Below, one piece after another: positions 1 through 6,754 of a stretch of 12,142 nucleotides of DNA. Origin of the DNA: a candidate division NPL-UPA2 bacterium (GTDB lineage: Bacteria; NPL-UPA2; JAGMAN01); contig JAJOKU010000109.1 in assembly GCA_021129695.1 (NCBI GenBank), positions 1 through 12,142 on the forward strand, given 5' to 3'. The notes beneath the pieces were generated by a model, which had not been told where the DNA came from, made no database searches, and was given only the letters and a program-made list of their open reading frames with translations. Position numbers and translations under genes: made by a program. Numbering within the stretch: position 1 is the stretch's first letter; every line of letters starts with the position of its first letter.

Positions 1-195
1 CTTCATGTTTCCTGAGACCTCGTGCTTTACTGGAAAAAAGTGGGTTGAAATGAATTTTTTCGGTAGGCTAAAGGGTTGAAATAAATACAGAGGGAGTTAT
101 TAAATCAGCTAAAACAACTTAATAGTCACCTTAGAGAAGAAGAGATGGTGTCTTGAGATGCTAAATGTGACCTTAAATGGACACAATATGGACAC

Positions 196-214
196 AAGGC
201 CCAAAATGGGCCTT
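196..214. other. Perfect 8-bp hairpin with AAA loop upstream of the tRNA cluster
   Basis: Arms AAGGCCCA (196-203) and TGGGCCTT (207-214) are exact reverse complements around a three-base AAA loop. No T-run follows on the + strand, so it is not a canonical rho-independent terminator in that direction. It could end a transcript arriving from upstream or be a structural DNA element. The rest of 1-250 shows no convincing gene: all frames are broken by stops. The hairpin is directly visible; its role is unknown. Confidence 0.5.
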
Positions 215-216
215 AG

Positions 217-236
217 CGAGGTTCTCGTAAGTCATT
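217..236 (+). promoter_or_regulatory. Upstream element of tRNA-Cys, repeated before tRNA-Leu
   Basis: CGAGGT, a few unmatched bases, then AAGTCATT ends 14 bases before the first base of tRNA-Cys. The same two blocks occur at 339-360, 12 bases before tRNA-Leu. Similar spacing relative to two independent tRNA genes suggests a shared promoter or processing element, though a duplicated stretch of DNA would look the same. Function is inferred only from position. Confidence 0.3.
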
Positions 237-250
237 GAAATATAAGCACT

Positions 251-324
251 GGCGGCGTAGCCAAGGGGACCAAGGCAGCGGTCTGCAAAACCGCAATTCG
301 TGAGTTCGAATCTCACCGTCGCCT
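251..324 (+). tRNA. tRNA-Cys (GCA)
   Basis: A complete cloverleaf can be drawn. The acceptor arm GGCGGCG (251-257) pairs with CGTCGCC (317-323) with one G-T pair. The D stem is GCC/GGC, and the anticodon stem GCGGT/ACCGC encloses the loop CTGCAAA with anticodon GCA at 285-287. The T arm GTGAG-TTCGAAT-CTCAC is perfect. The discriminator base is T324. The 3' CCA is not encoded here, unlike the two downstream tRNAs, so it must be added after transcription. Confidence 0.95.
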
Positions 325-338
325 CTACTGAATTTTGA

Positions 339-360
339 CGAGGTAGCTGCGAAAGTCATT
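339..360 (+). promoter_or_regulatory. Upstream element of tRNA-Leu, second copy; possible weak promoter
   Basis: This is the second copy of the CGAGGT...AAGTCATT arrangement seen at 217-236. It overlaps TTGACG (335-340), which resembles a -35 hexamer. About 18 bases downstream TTAGGT (359-364) is a poor -10 match, so tRNA-Leu may have its own promoter. The evidence is a pattern match only. Confidence 0.25.
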
Positions 361-372
361 AGGTAATTAGAT

Positions 373-459
373 GCCGGGATGGTGGAACAGGCAGACACGA
401 GAGACTTAAAATTTCTTGTCCGCAAGGACGTGCCGGTTCGAATCCGGCTCCCGGCACCA
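373..459 (+). tRNA. tRNA-Leu (TAA)
   Basis: This is a class II tRNA with a long variable arm. Acceptor GCCGGGA (373-379) pairs with TCCCGGC (449-455). The anticodon stem AGAGA/TTTCT holds the loop CTTAAAA with anticodon TAA at 407-409. The variable arm GTCC-GCAA-GGAC is a perfect small hairpin, and the T arm is GCCGG-TTCGAAT-CCGGC. Discriminator A456 and an encoded CCA (457-459) follow. It reads UUA and, by wobble, UUG codons. Confidence 0.96.
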
Positions 460-469
460 CATTGGTTTA

Positions 470-523
470 TTGAGTTCATAGAGTTTTTAACTCAAGGCAA
501 CTCAACCGACCCTATGAACTCAA
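470..523. repeat. 12-bp perfect inverted repeat between tRNA-Leu and tRNA-Val
   Basis: Arms TTGAGTTCATAG (470-481) and CTATGAACTCAA (512-523) are exact reverse complements separated by 30 bases. The interior contains further AACTCAA copies (489-495, 499-505), and the right arm holds a third (517-523). The transcript between the two tRNAs could therefore fold into a long stem, possibly a processing signal in a tRNA precursor. The structure is visible; the function is inferred. Confidence 0.5.
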
Positions 524-536
524 CGAACTTAATAAG

Positions 537-613
537 GGGCGGTTGGCGCAGATGGTTAGCGCGTCACGTTGACATCGTGAAGGTCACAGGTTCAAATCCT
601 GTACCGCCCACCA
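537..613 (+). tRNA. tRNA-Val (GAC)
   Basis: Acceptor GGGCGGT (537-543) pairs perfectly with ACCGCCC (603-609). The D stem is GCGC/GCGC. The anticodon stem TCACG/CGTGA holds the loop TTGACAT with anticodon GAC at 571-573. The T arm is ACAGG-TTCAAAT-CCTGT. Discriminator A610 and an encoded CCA (611-613) follow. It reads GUC and GUU codons. Confidence 0.96.
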
Positions 614-631
614 TATTTCTCTGGAGGATTT

Positions 632-712
632 CAAAAATCAAAAATTAAAAAGCAAAAAGGCAAATCAGAATCCAAAAACCTAAAACATCTTTGCATTTTA
701 ATGTGTAATGTT
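632..712. repeat. AT-rich interspersed repeat upstream of thrS
   Basis: A run of short A-tracts broken by C, G or T (caaaaatcaaaaatt and variants) ends in CATCTTTGCATTTTAATG. A related block lies at 3727-3780, with the same AAAAATCAAAAAT units and the same TCTTTGCATTTT core. It fills the whole spacer between tRNA-Val and thrS, and its right end runs into the longest possible thrS reading frame. I see no promoter that stands out inside it. Similarity of the two copies is visible; that it is a genome-wide family is inferred. Confidence 0.5.
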
Positions 713-748
713 AATATTTCCCAAGAAAGTGAGGGCTATCTTAACTTT

Positions 749-2572
749 ATGGAACAGCAAGTGAAGGGCGAAAAGGATATAGACTTAGAAATATTGCGGC
801 ATAGTGCTTCCCACATTATGGCCCAGGCAGTGAAAGAGCTTTATCCAGAAGCAAAGCTTGGTATTGGGCCAGCCATTGCTGATGGTTTCTACTATGATTT
901 CGCCAGAGAGGCTCCTTTTACTCCCGAGGACCTGGCCAAGATTGAAGAGAAGATGCGAAGCATTATAAAAGCTGACCTACCTTTCCTGAAGAGTGTGGTC
1001 TCCCGGAAGGATGCCCTGGATATCTTCACTGAGTTAGAGGAACCATATAAATTGGAGCTTCTCCGAGAGATTGAAGATAAGGAGGTGACTATCTACCAGC
1101 AGGGAAGTTTCACTGATCTATGCCGGGGGCCGCACTTAAAGAGCACCGGCGAGGCAAGGGTTTTTAAACTTCTCAATGTGGCTGGAGCCTACTGGCGGGG
1201 AGATGAGAGAAACGTCATGCTTCAGCGCATCTATGGGACGGCTTTTCCGGAGAAAGAAGATTTAGAAAAGCATCTAAAGAACCTTGAGGAGGCCAAGAAA
1301 AGAGACCACCGAAAGTTAGGGAGAGAATTAGGTCTTTTCAGTATAGAAGAAGATGTGGGGTTGGGACTTGTCCTCTGGCATCCCCGGGGAGCCATGGTCA
1401 GGAAGGTCATTGAGGATTTCTGGCGTGATGAGCACTTGAAGCGGGGATACGAACTCGTCTACACTCCTCATATTGCTCGCTCGGACCTGTGGCGAAGGAG
1501 CGGACACCTTGACTATTTTCAGGAAATGATGTATCCTCCTATGAAGACAGGCGCAGAGGATTATCTCCTCAAACCAATGAATTGTCCCTTTCACATAAAG
1601 ATCTATAAGCATAAGGTCCGTAGCTACCGCGAGCTTCCCATCCGTTATGCCGAGCTGGGTACGGTCTACCGCTATGAGCGTTCTGGGGTTCTCCATGGAC
1701 TGCTCAGGGTGAGAGGGTTCACTCAGGATGATTCGCACGTGTTCTGTACTCCTGAGCAGTTAGGAGATGAGATTATAGGTATCATTGATTTAACTCAATA
1801 TATGCTGAAGACATTTGGCTACGAAGAGTTTGAGACGGCTCTGAGTGTTCGTGACCCAGCCCGAAAGGGGGACTTTTTGGGAGATGACGAAGGATGGGAG
1901 CGGGCGGAGGCTTCGCTGAGCGCCGCCCTGGAGAAGAAGAACATCAGCTATGCAAGGATGGAAGGAGAAGCTACCTTCTATGGACCGAAGATCGACATTA
2001 AACTGATAGATGCCCTTGGACGAGGCTGGCAGGGACCGACTATCCAGTTAGACTTCAATCTTCCCAGCCGTCTTGATGTCACCTACACCGCAGGTGATGG
2101 AAAGAGGCGTGAGGTGGTGATGATTCATAGAACAGTACTGGGAACTATGGAAAGATTCATTGGGGGACTGGTTGAACATTACGCTGGGTCTTTCCCCACC
2201 TGGTTAGCTCCCGTTCAGGTTAGAATCCTGACCCTAAGTGAGAAGCACGAAGATTATGCCAGAGAGGTTCTGGCTCAACTTGAGAAGAAAGAAATCCGGG
2301 CCGAAATTGATTCAGCAAGTGAGACCATCAGCTATAAGGTGGCTCGGGCCGAGCGGGAGAAGATTCCCTACATGTTGGTGGTTGGGGATAAAGAAGCAAA
2401 AGGGAGTACCGTCTCGGTCAGGGAGCGAAGGAGCAGCCATCAGGGAGCAAGTAAGGTAGAGGAGTTTATTGCCCGGGTGGAGGAGGAAATTAAACGAAAG
2501 GGGCTTGGAGAAAGAGCCCCATTTCCACCTGTTAATAGGGAGGAGGAAGTTAAAAAAGGAGGTGATAGGTAA
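749..2572 (+). CDS. thrS: Threonine--tRNA ligase (ThrRS) lacking the TGS domain
   Basis: Cytoplasmic class II synthetase that charges tRNA-Thr with threonine and hydrolyses mischarged Ser-tRNA-Thr. In the 607-residue numbering used here, the editing (N2) domain carries HSASH (H18, H22) and CRGPH (C125, H129), so its metal-like catalytic set is complete. The catalytic core has the three expected zinc ligands: C279 in NCP, H330 in DDSH and H460 in IHR. Motif 2 is RYERSG near 308 and motif 3 is HRTVLGTMERF. An HGTP anticodon-binding domain spans about 485-590, followed by a charged tail of about 20 residues. The usual N-terminal TGS domain of about 60 residues is absent. I chose ATG 749 because it starts just before the editing domain and has GAGGG (731-735) upstream, although the spacing is long. 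ATG 701 is in frame but lies in the AT-rich repeat without a ribosome-binding site. The stop overlaps infC by one base. Confidence 0.96.
   Translation: MEQQVKGEKDIDLEILRHSASHIMAQAVKELYPEAKLGIGPAIADGFYYDFAREAPFTPEDLAKIEEKMRSIIKADLPFLKSVVSRKDALDIFTELEEPYKLELLREIEDKEVTIYQQGSFTDLCRGPHLKSTGEARVFKLLNVAGAYWRGDERNVMLQRIYGTAFPEKEDLEKHLKNLEEAKKRDHRKLGRELGLFSIEEDVGLGLVLWHPRGAMVRKVIEDFWRDEHLKRGYELVYTPHIARSDLWRRSGHLDYFQEMMYPPMKTGAEDYLLKPMNCPFHIKIYKHKVRSYRELPIRYAELGTVYRYERSGVLHGLLRVRGFTQDDSHVFCTPEQLGDEIIGIIDLTQYMLKTFGYEEFETALSVRDPARKGDFLGDDEGWERAEASLSAALEKKNISYARMEGEATFYGPKIDIKLIDALGRGWQGPTIQLDFNLPSRLDVTYTAGDGKRREVVMIHRTVLGTMERFIGGLVEHYAGSFPTWLAPVQVRILTLSEKHEDYAREVLAQLEKKEIRAEIDSASETISYKVARAEREKIPYMLVVGDKEAKGSTVSVRERRSSHQGASKVEEFIARVEEEIKRKGLGERAPFPPVNREEEVKKGGDR
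2555..2566 (+). promoter_or_regulatory. Twelve-base Shine-Dalgarno sequence that fixes the infC start
   Basis: AAAGGAGGTGAT is a full match to the usual bacterial 16S rRNA 3' tail (ATCACCTCCTTT). It lies inside the last codons of thrS and ends 5 bases before ATT 2572. No ATG, GTG or TTG occurs at a usable distance in the infC frame, so it points to the ATT as the start codon. A maximal Shine-Dalgarno would compensate for the weak codon. Confidence 0.85.
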
Positions 2573-3102
2573 TTCCAAGAGAGCCAAGAACAAGAACAAA
2601 TACCCGGATTAGGGCTGCGCAGGTAAGAGTAATTGGCAGTGATGGCAGTCAGATAGGGATAATACCAATAAGAGAGGCTTTGAGGTTAGCTCAGGAGAAG
2701 GGCATGGATCTGGTTGAAGTGGCTCCGCAGGTTTCCCCTCCGGTATGCCGCATCATGGATTACGGGAAATATAGATATGAGCAGGCCAAGCGTGGTCGGG
2801 ATGCCCGTAAGAAACATAGGACGACGGTCCTTAAAGAGATAAAGTTTCGGCCTGGTATCGGGGAGCATGATTATCAGGTGAAATTGCGCCATATCCAAAG
2901 TTTTTTAAAGGACGGCGACAAAGTTAAAGTGAGTATAATGTTCAGGGGCCGGGAGATGCAGCATCAGGATCTGGGACGCAAGATCCTGGATCGCTTGGCG
3001 GCAGATATGGGTGACTTGGGCAAAGCAGAAGAGCAGGTTAGAATGGAAGCCAGAAATATGACCCTGACCTTTGCTCCGGTGAAGAATAACCGGCAGACAT
3101 AA
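2572..3102 (+). CDS. infC: Translation initiation factor IF-3, AUU start
   Basis: IF-3 binds the 30S subunit, keeps 50S off and checks start-codon/initiator-tRNA pairing. The frame is open from 2569 and begins at ATT 2572, giving 176 residues, the normal family length. Residues 1-36 (beginning [20 protein letters not shown]) align with the conserved IF-3 N-terminus. The N-domain continues with [20 protein letters not shown], then a basic linker and a C-domain with [13 protein letters not shown] and IMFRGREM. Starting at TTG 2680 would delete 36 conserved residues. An AUU (or similar rare) start is the known basis of IF-3 autoregulation in E. coli: the factor rejects its own mRNA when abundant. 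The start shares base A2572 with the thrS stop (TAATT), so translation is probably coupled to thrS. Confidence 0.95.
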   Translation: MPREPRTRTNTRIRAAQVRVIGSDGSQIGIIPIREALRLAQEKGMDLVEVAPQVSPPVCRIMDYGKYRYEQAKRGRDARKKHRTTVLKEIKFRPGIGEHDYQVKLRHIQSFLKDGDKVKVSIMFRGREMQHQDLGRKILDRLAADMGDLGKAEEQVRMEARNMTLTFAPVKNNRQT

Positions 3103-3115
3103 AGGAAGTCGGGTT

Positions 3116-3313
3116 ATGCCAAAGTTGAAGACAAAACGGGGAGCAGCTAAGAGATTTAGATTAACTAAATCAGGAAAGATTAAGAGGAAGAAAGCCTGCG
3201 CCAGTCACATTCTGACCAAGAAGTCCTCCAAACGAAAGCGAGGACTGAGGCAAGCCAATGTCATTCATGGAGCGGACAGGAAGGCGATAAAAAGGCTGAT
3301 ACCGTATATTTGA
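3116..3313 (+). CDS. rpmI: Large ribosomal subunit protein bL35
   Basis: This 65-residue, very basic protein has the L35 N-terminus [14 protein letters not shown] and the internal [17 protein letters not shown] stretch. Length and sequence are typical, and it is part of the 50S subunit. ATG 3116 is 13 bases after the infC stop, with AAAGGAAG starting at 3101 as ribosome-binding site. Its position between infC and rplT is the conserved operon order. Confidence 0.97.
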   Translation: MPKLKTKRGAAKRFRLTKSGKIKRKKACASHILTKKSSKRKRGLRQANVIHGADRKAIKRLIPYI

Positions 3314-3360
3314 ACATAGGAAAACCATAAAAGCTTTTTTCTGCGAAAGGTAGGGAAAAG

Positions 3361-3726
3361 ATGCCTCGAGTGAAATCAAGCGTTACTGCTCGGAAGCGGC
3401 ACAAAAAATACATAAGACAGGCTAAGGGCTACTGGGGGAGAAGAAGCCGGACCTATACAATAGCTCGTGAGGCGGTAGAGAAGGGTTGGATGTATGCCTT
3501 CCGGGATAGGCGAGTGAGGAAACGGGATTTCAGGAGTCTGTGGCTGGTGCGCATAAATGCGGCTGCCCGCTCCCATAGCATCAGTTACAGCAGATTCATG
3601 GATGGACTGGGGAAGGCAGGCATCAGGCTGAATAGAAAGATATTAGCTGATTTAGCGGTAAATGATCCCGCCGCTTTCAGTAAACTGGCCGAGATAGCCA
3701 AGGAACAGAAACAATATCAAAAATGA
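3361..3726 (+). CDS. rplT: Large ribosomal subunit protein bL20
   Basis: This 121-residue protein begins [17 protein letters not shown], the diagnostic L20 N-terminus. It keeps [22 protein letters not shown] and the C-terminal region with [16 protein letters not shown] and [15 protein letters not shown]20 is a primary 23S rRNA binder needed early in 50S assembly. In several bacteria it represses its own operon by binding the mRNA leader. I see no clear copy of such a leader here; the 47-base gap after rpmI has only a small AAAAGCTTTT dyad. ATG 3361 is preceded by AAAGGTAGGG. Confidence 0.97.
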   Translation: MPRVKSSVTARKRHKKYIRQAKGYWGRRSRTYTIAREAVEKGWMYAFRDRRVRKRDFRSLWLVRINAAARSHSISYSRFMDGLGKAGIRLNRKILADLAVNDPAAFSKLAEIAKEQKQYQK

Positions 3727-3864
3727 AAAACGAAAAATCAAAAATATTAAAATCTTTGCATTTTGATTTTTGGTATTTGATACTTCCTAGTTTGTATCTT
3801 TGATACAGCCAAAGGCAGTACTGCTTCACCGTATTTAATTTTTGATATTTGATTTGGATAGGAT
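3727..3864. repeat. AT-rich repeat spacer between rplT and trkA, with an 11-bp stem
   Basis: This second copy of the AT-rich element holds arms AAAAATCAAAA (3733-3743) and TTTTGATTTTT (3761-3771), an exact 11-bp dyad around a loop containing TCTTTGC. Further right, variants of TTTGATA recur near 3776, 3799 and 3841. The stem is GC-poor, so it is at best a weak terminator; however, the U-rich 3' arm could help end the ribosomal operon. A trkA promoter probably lies here, but no hexamer pair is convincing. Confidence 0.45.
3805..3832. repeat. Interspersed repeat copy A (ACAGCC..AGGCAGTACTGCTTC)
   Basis: ACAGCC, AA, AGGCAGT and the ten-base palindrome GCAGTACTGC (3815-3824) are followed by TTCACCGT. 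The same ordered blocks recur in the spacer before pheS (6755-6799), where the central GGCAG unit is duplicated. Two copies in unrelated spacers point to a dispersed repeat family. Function is unknown. Confidence 0.45.
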
Positions 3865-4512
3865 ATGTACATAATAATTGTTGGATGTGGTCGAGTAGGG
3901 TCAGTTCTAGCTAATCTCCTTTCGCGGGAGGGTCAGGATGTAGTAATTATCGATTTAGATGAGGGGCGATTCAAGGGTTTGGATCCCCAATTCAGCGGGG
4001 TGACCATCCTGGGAGATGGGGCTGACATAAATATCTTGAAGGAGGCCAAAATCAAAGATGCCCAGGTATTTGTGGCCGCTACTGGAGACGATAATTCCAA
4101 TCTCATGTCTGCCCAAATAGCCAAGAAGATGTTCAATGTTCCGCGGGTGCTGGTGAGGGTGAAGGACCCAAAGAAAATGGATGTTTATCAAGAATACGAC
4201 CTGGAGACAGTTTCGGCCACTACCCTGGCTGCCCACCGCTTAGCTGAGATGGTGAAGACTCCCCGGGAGATACAGATCCTGGCCAACCTGGGAGGGTCAA
4301 AGATAGTCCAATTTAAATTGCTCACCCGGGAGGCGGCTCAAAAACTGGTCAAAATGGTAAAAGCAGGAAATTTCTCACCATGTGCTATTTTGAGTGAAGG
4401 TAAACTTACTCTGGAGAATCTGGTGGAAGGTCTTCTGCCAGGGGCAGAGGTGGTAGGAGCGGTATCTTCAAGCAGGATGAAGCTCCTGGGACAGATCTCG
4501 CAGGAGAAATAA
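3865..4512 (+). CDS. trkA: TrkA-family potassium-uptake regulator, first of a tandem pair
   Basis: This cytoplasmic RCK protein binds nucleotides and gates the TrkH channel subunit. It has 215 residues. The Rossmann TrkA-N domain has GCGRVG at 7-12 and D30 at the end of the second strand, the usual NAD-ribose-binding acid; GDG and A(A)TGDDNSNLMSAQIAKK follow. A TrkA-C domain occupies about 135-215. E. coli TrkA holds two such units in one chain of about 458 residues; here each unit is separate, as in KtrA-type proteins. The first gene of the trk operon starts at ATG 3865 with a weak GGATAGGA site. Its stop overlaps the next start (TAATG). Confidence 0.92.
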   Translation: MYIIIVGCGRVGSVLANLLSREGQDVVIIDLDEGRFKGLDPQFSGVTILGDGADINILKEAKIKDAQVFVAATGDDNSNLMSAQIAKKMFNVPRVLVRVKDPKKMDVYQEYDLETVSATTLAAHRLAEMVKTPREIQILANLGGSKIVQFKLLTREAAQKLVKMVKAGNFSPCAILSEGKLTLENLVEGLLPGAEVVGAVSSSRMKLLGQISQEK

Positions 4513-5162
4513 TGCGAATCGTTATCGTTGGGGGAGGAAACATTGGTTATTCATTGACCCGGGCACTGCTCTCCAACAAGCATCAGGTAACCATAATTGA
4601 AGAAAAGTCGGTTAGATGCAACGGTCTGGTCAAGGACCTGAAGGCAGTGGTCATTAATGGAGACGGAACCAATTTACAGACCTTAGCCGATGCAGAAGTG
4701 CAAGATGCTGATGTCTTAGTAGCCCTTACTGGACGGGATGAGGACAATTTAATTGCCTGCCAGTTAGCCCACAAGCTTAAAGTGCCCCGAACCATCGCCC
4801 GGGTAAGCAACCCCCAGAACAAAGAACTGTTTAAGAAATTAGGTGGGGTGAATACGGCTGTCTGCACTACCGAGATAATCTCCTCCTTAGTAGAGGAAGA
4901 GGTCTCCTTGAAAGACATCATTACCCTGCTCACCTTAAAGGAGGGGAAGGTAGCCATTGTGGAGACAGAGATAAGAGAGAGCTCCCCGGCTAAGGATAAA
5001 AAGATCATGGAGTTATTTCTCCCGGAGGAATGCGTTATCATTTCTGTTATTCGGGGCAGCCAGATAATCTTTCCCCATGGACAGACCACGCTTAAGGTGA
5101 AGGATAAGGTTTTGGCCTTAACCACCGCCCAGAGGAAAGCTGCTCTCCAGGAAATAATTTAA
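4512..5162 (+). CDS. trkA: TrkA-family potassium-uptake regulator, second of a tandem pair
   Basis: This 216-residue RCK protein is homologous to its upstream neighbour but clearly diverged. GGGNIG at 7-12 and E30 define the dinucleotide pocket; NGDGTNLQTLADA and ALTGRDEDNLIACQLA continue the Rossmann fold. The TrkA-C domain is about 135-216. ATG 4512 shares its A with the preceding TAA, so translation is almost certainly coupled and the two proteins are likely made in equal amounts. This would suit a hetero-oligomeric gating ring replacing the fused E. coli-type TrkA; the pairing itself is inferred. No separate Shine-Dalgarno is needed. Confidence 0.92.
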   Translation: MRIVIVGGGNIGYSLTRALLSNKHQVTIIEEKSVRCNGLVKDLKAVVINGDGTNLQTLADAEVQDADVLVALTGRDEDNLIACQLAHKLKVPRTIARVSNPQNKELFKKLGGVNTAVCTTEIISSLVEEEVSLKDIITLLTLKEGKVAIVETEIRESSPAKDKKIMELFLPEECVIISVIRGSQIIFPHGQTTLKVKDKVLALTTAQRKAALQEII

Positions 5163-5166
5163 AGAT

Positions 5167-6627
5167 ATGTCTCCCCTCAAGAGCAAGTATTCCAGCATAA
5201 TAAGTTACCTGGGACTTTTAACCACAGGACTGGGAGTCATTCTTCTTCTTCCTCTCCTCAGTCTCCTTTTCTGGCCAGAGGAGATGAGCCACCTGGGTAG
5301 CTTTCTCATCCCGGCCATATTCTCTATCCTGGCAGGGCTCTGCCTTTGGAGAGTCTTTCGGCCGAGGGGCGAGAGCCCGCCCTTGACTACTCCCGATGCG
5401 GCTCTTATGGTAACGGTCATCTGGTTGATAGCGGTCATCCTGGGTTCTCTCCCCTTCGTCCTCTCTAAAATCCTATCACCATTGGATGCTATCTTTGAGG
5501 CGATGAGCGGATGGACGACCACCGGACTGACCATGGTGACCGATCTAGATAATACACCGCATATTCTTCTGCTCTGGCGAAGCCTGATGCAGTTTGTGGG
5601 AGGAGCAGGGCTGGCGGTGATTATGCTCTCGGCCATCATTGGCTCTCTGGGACCCGGGGTCTATGAGGCGGAAGCCCGAACAGACCATTTAGTTCCTCAC
5701 ATCATGCATACCGCTCGAATGATTATCAAGATCTACTTAGCCTACTATGTCTTAGGTGTCGTGCTTTACCTGATGGCTGGAATGGACCCCTTCGATGCTA
5801 TCTGCCATGCTATGTCCGGCTTAGCCACGGGCGGTTTCTCCACTAAGAGTGAAAATATAGCTTACTGGCAAAGCATCCGGGTGGAGATGGTAAGTCTGGT
5901 GCTCATGTTGCTGGGGACGACTAACTTTGCTACTCACCATGCCCTCATCTCCAGCCGGGGAAAGAAGGGACTGAGAGATGCTGAGATTAAATTGATGGCC
6001 TGGTTAATTATCTTAATTGTCCCTCTGGTTACCTTCGGTTTATTTCGCGCTGGCTCAGGAGGAAGTTTCCGGAATGGTCTCTTCCAGGTAGTCTCCGCCC
6101 TCAGTGGAACCGGCTACTCGACAACAGCGCTTAGCCAATGGGGGCAGTTTCCTCTCTTCCTCATCATCATTCTGATGATCATAGGAGGTGGGACTGGCTC
6201 TACCGCCGGAGGAATCAAACTTTATAGAATAGTCATTATCATTAAGTCAATCTGGTGGTGGATAAAAAAGCAATTCTATCCCTCCTCAGCCGTTATTCAG
6301 AGGACGATCTGGAGGCGGGGGGAGAGACTGGAGATACAGGATAAACATATTCAGGCAGTAGCTGGCTTCATTGGACTTTATCTTCTAACCTATCTCATCG
6401 GGGTAACCATCTTCCTGGGAAGTGGATTTTCCCTCACCGAGTCTATGTTCGAGTTCGCCTCAGCTATGGGAACAGTAGGTCTCTCACTGGGAATCACCAG
6501 GCCGGATATGCCCATAGCCTGCAAGGTAGCCCAGATATTGGGCATGTGGCTGGGGCGCCTTGAGTTCATAGCCATCTTTCACGCCTTCATCAGGATCGGA
6601 CGAGATTTCAAGCATAGTAAAGCGTAA
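5167..6627 (+). CDS. trkH: TrkH-family potassium transporter membrane subunit
   Basis: This polytopic inner-membrane protein of 486 residues imports potassium. All four pore repeats of the TrkH/KtrB/HKT superfamily are visible with their filter glycines: TTTG ending at 120, ATGG around 222, SGTGYS at G316 and GTVG at G438. The intramembrane gating loop GGGTGSTAGGIK (340-351) after the third pore is the family signature. The C-terminus WLGRLEF is also typical. Long hydrophobic segments surround each pore. ATG 5167 is 4 bases after the trkA stop; no strong ribosome-binding site is visible, consistent with coupling. With both upstream trkA genes it forms a complete Trk/Ktr system. Confidence 0.95.
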   Translation: MSPLKSKYSSIISYLGLLTTGLGVILLLPLLSLLFWPEEMSHLGSFLIPAIFSILAGLCLWRVFRPRGESPPLTTPDAALMVTVIWLIAVILGSLPFVLSKILSPLDAIFEAMSGWTTTGLTMVTDLDNTPHILLLWRSLMQFVGGAGLAVIMLSAIIGSLGPGVYEAEARTDHLVPHIMHTARMIIKIYLAYYVLGVVLYLMAGMDPFDAICHAMSGLATGGFSTKSENIAYWQSIRVEMVSLVLMLLGTTNFATHHALISSRGKKGLRDAEIKLMAWLIILIVPLVTFGLFRAGSGGSFRNGLFQVVSALSGTGYSTTALSQWGQFPLFLIIILMIIGGGTGSTAGGIKLYRIVIIIKSIWWWIKKQFYPSSAVIQRTIWRRGERLEIQDKHIQAVAGFIGLYLLTYLIGVTIFLGSGFSLTESMFEFASAMGTVGLSLGITRPDMPIACKVAQILGMWLGRLEFIAIFHAFIRIGRDFKHSKA

Positions 6628-6652
6628 AGCTTTCCTATGCGATTAGGGGGTG

Positions 6653-6682
6653 TATGGGGGAAACAATCTGGTTTCCCCTATG
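6653..6682. other. 12-bp hairpin after trkH
   Basis: TATGGGGGAAAC (6653-6664) pairs with GTTTCCCCTATG (6671-6682) with two G-T pairs, around the loop AATCTG. It lies 26 bases after the trkH stop and could stop transcription or protect the 3' end, but no T-run follows. The stem is directly visible. Confidence 0.5.
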
Positions 6683-6695
6683 GGGTGACAGGTGA

Positions 6696-6730
6696 GTCCG
6701 AAGGACACGCCGCCCGAGGGGCGGAGCCCC
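6696..6730. repeat. Two short hairpins with three-base loops (GAA and GAG)
   Basis: GTCC-GAA-GGAC occupies 6696-6706 and CCGCCC-GAG-GGGCGG 6710-6724. The second overlaps an alternative stem GGGG-CGGAG-CCCC ending at 6730, so it could switch pairing. The core TCCGAAGGA of the first hairpin recurs in the pheS-pheT spacer (8525-8533), linking the two spacers. C-GAA-G is a known unusually stable DNA mini-hairpin closure. Confidence 0.5.
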
Positions 6731-6754
6731 TTAGGGAAGGAAATGCGGTGAAAC

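Noticed and set aside
213..648. Open frames on both strands across the tRNA region (213-479 minus, 379-648 plus)
   Set aside because: They are translations of the tRNA genes themselves and their spacers; no protein features or ribosome-binding sites support them.
613..748. T-box or threonine leader upstream of thrS
   Set aside because: The spacer is an A-tract repeat; no T-box consensus, specifier hairpin or terminator with T-run is visible.
1328..1738. 136-codon frame on the minus strand inside thrS, and similar antisense frames under infC, trkA, trkH, pheS, pheT and the nucleotidyltransferase
   Set aside because: Each lies entirely over a well-supported gene, has no recognisable domain and is explained by codon bias of the sense strand.
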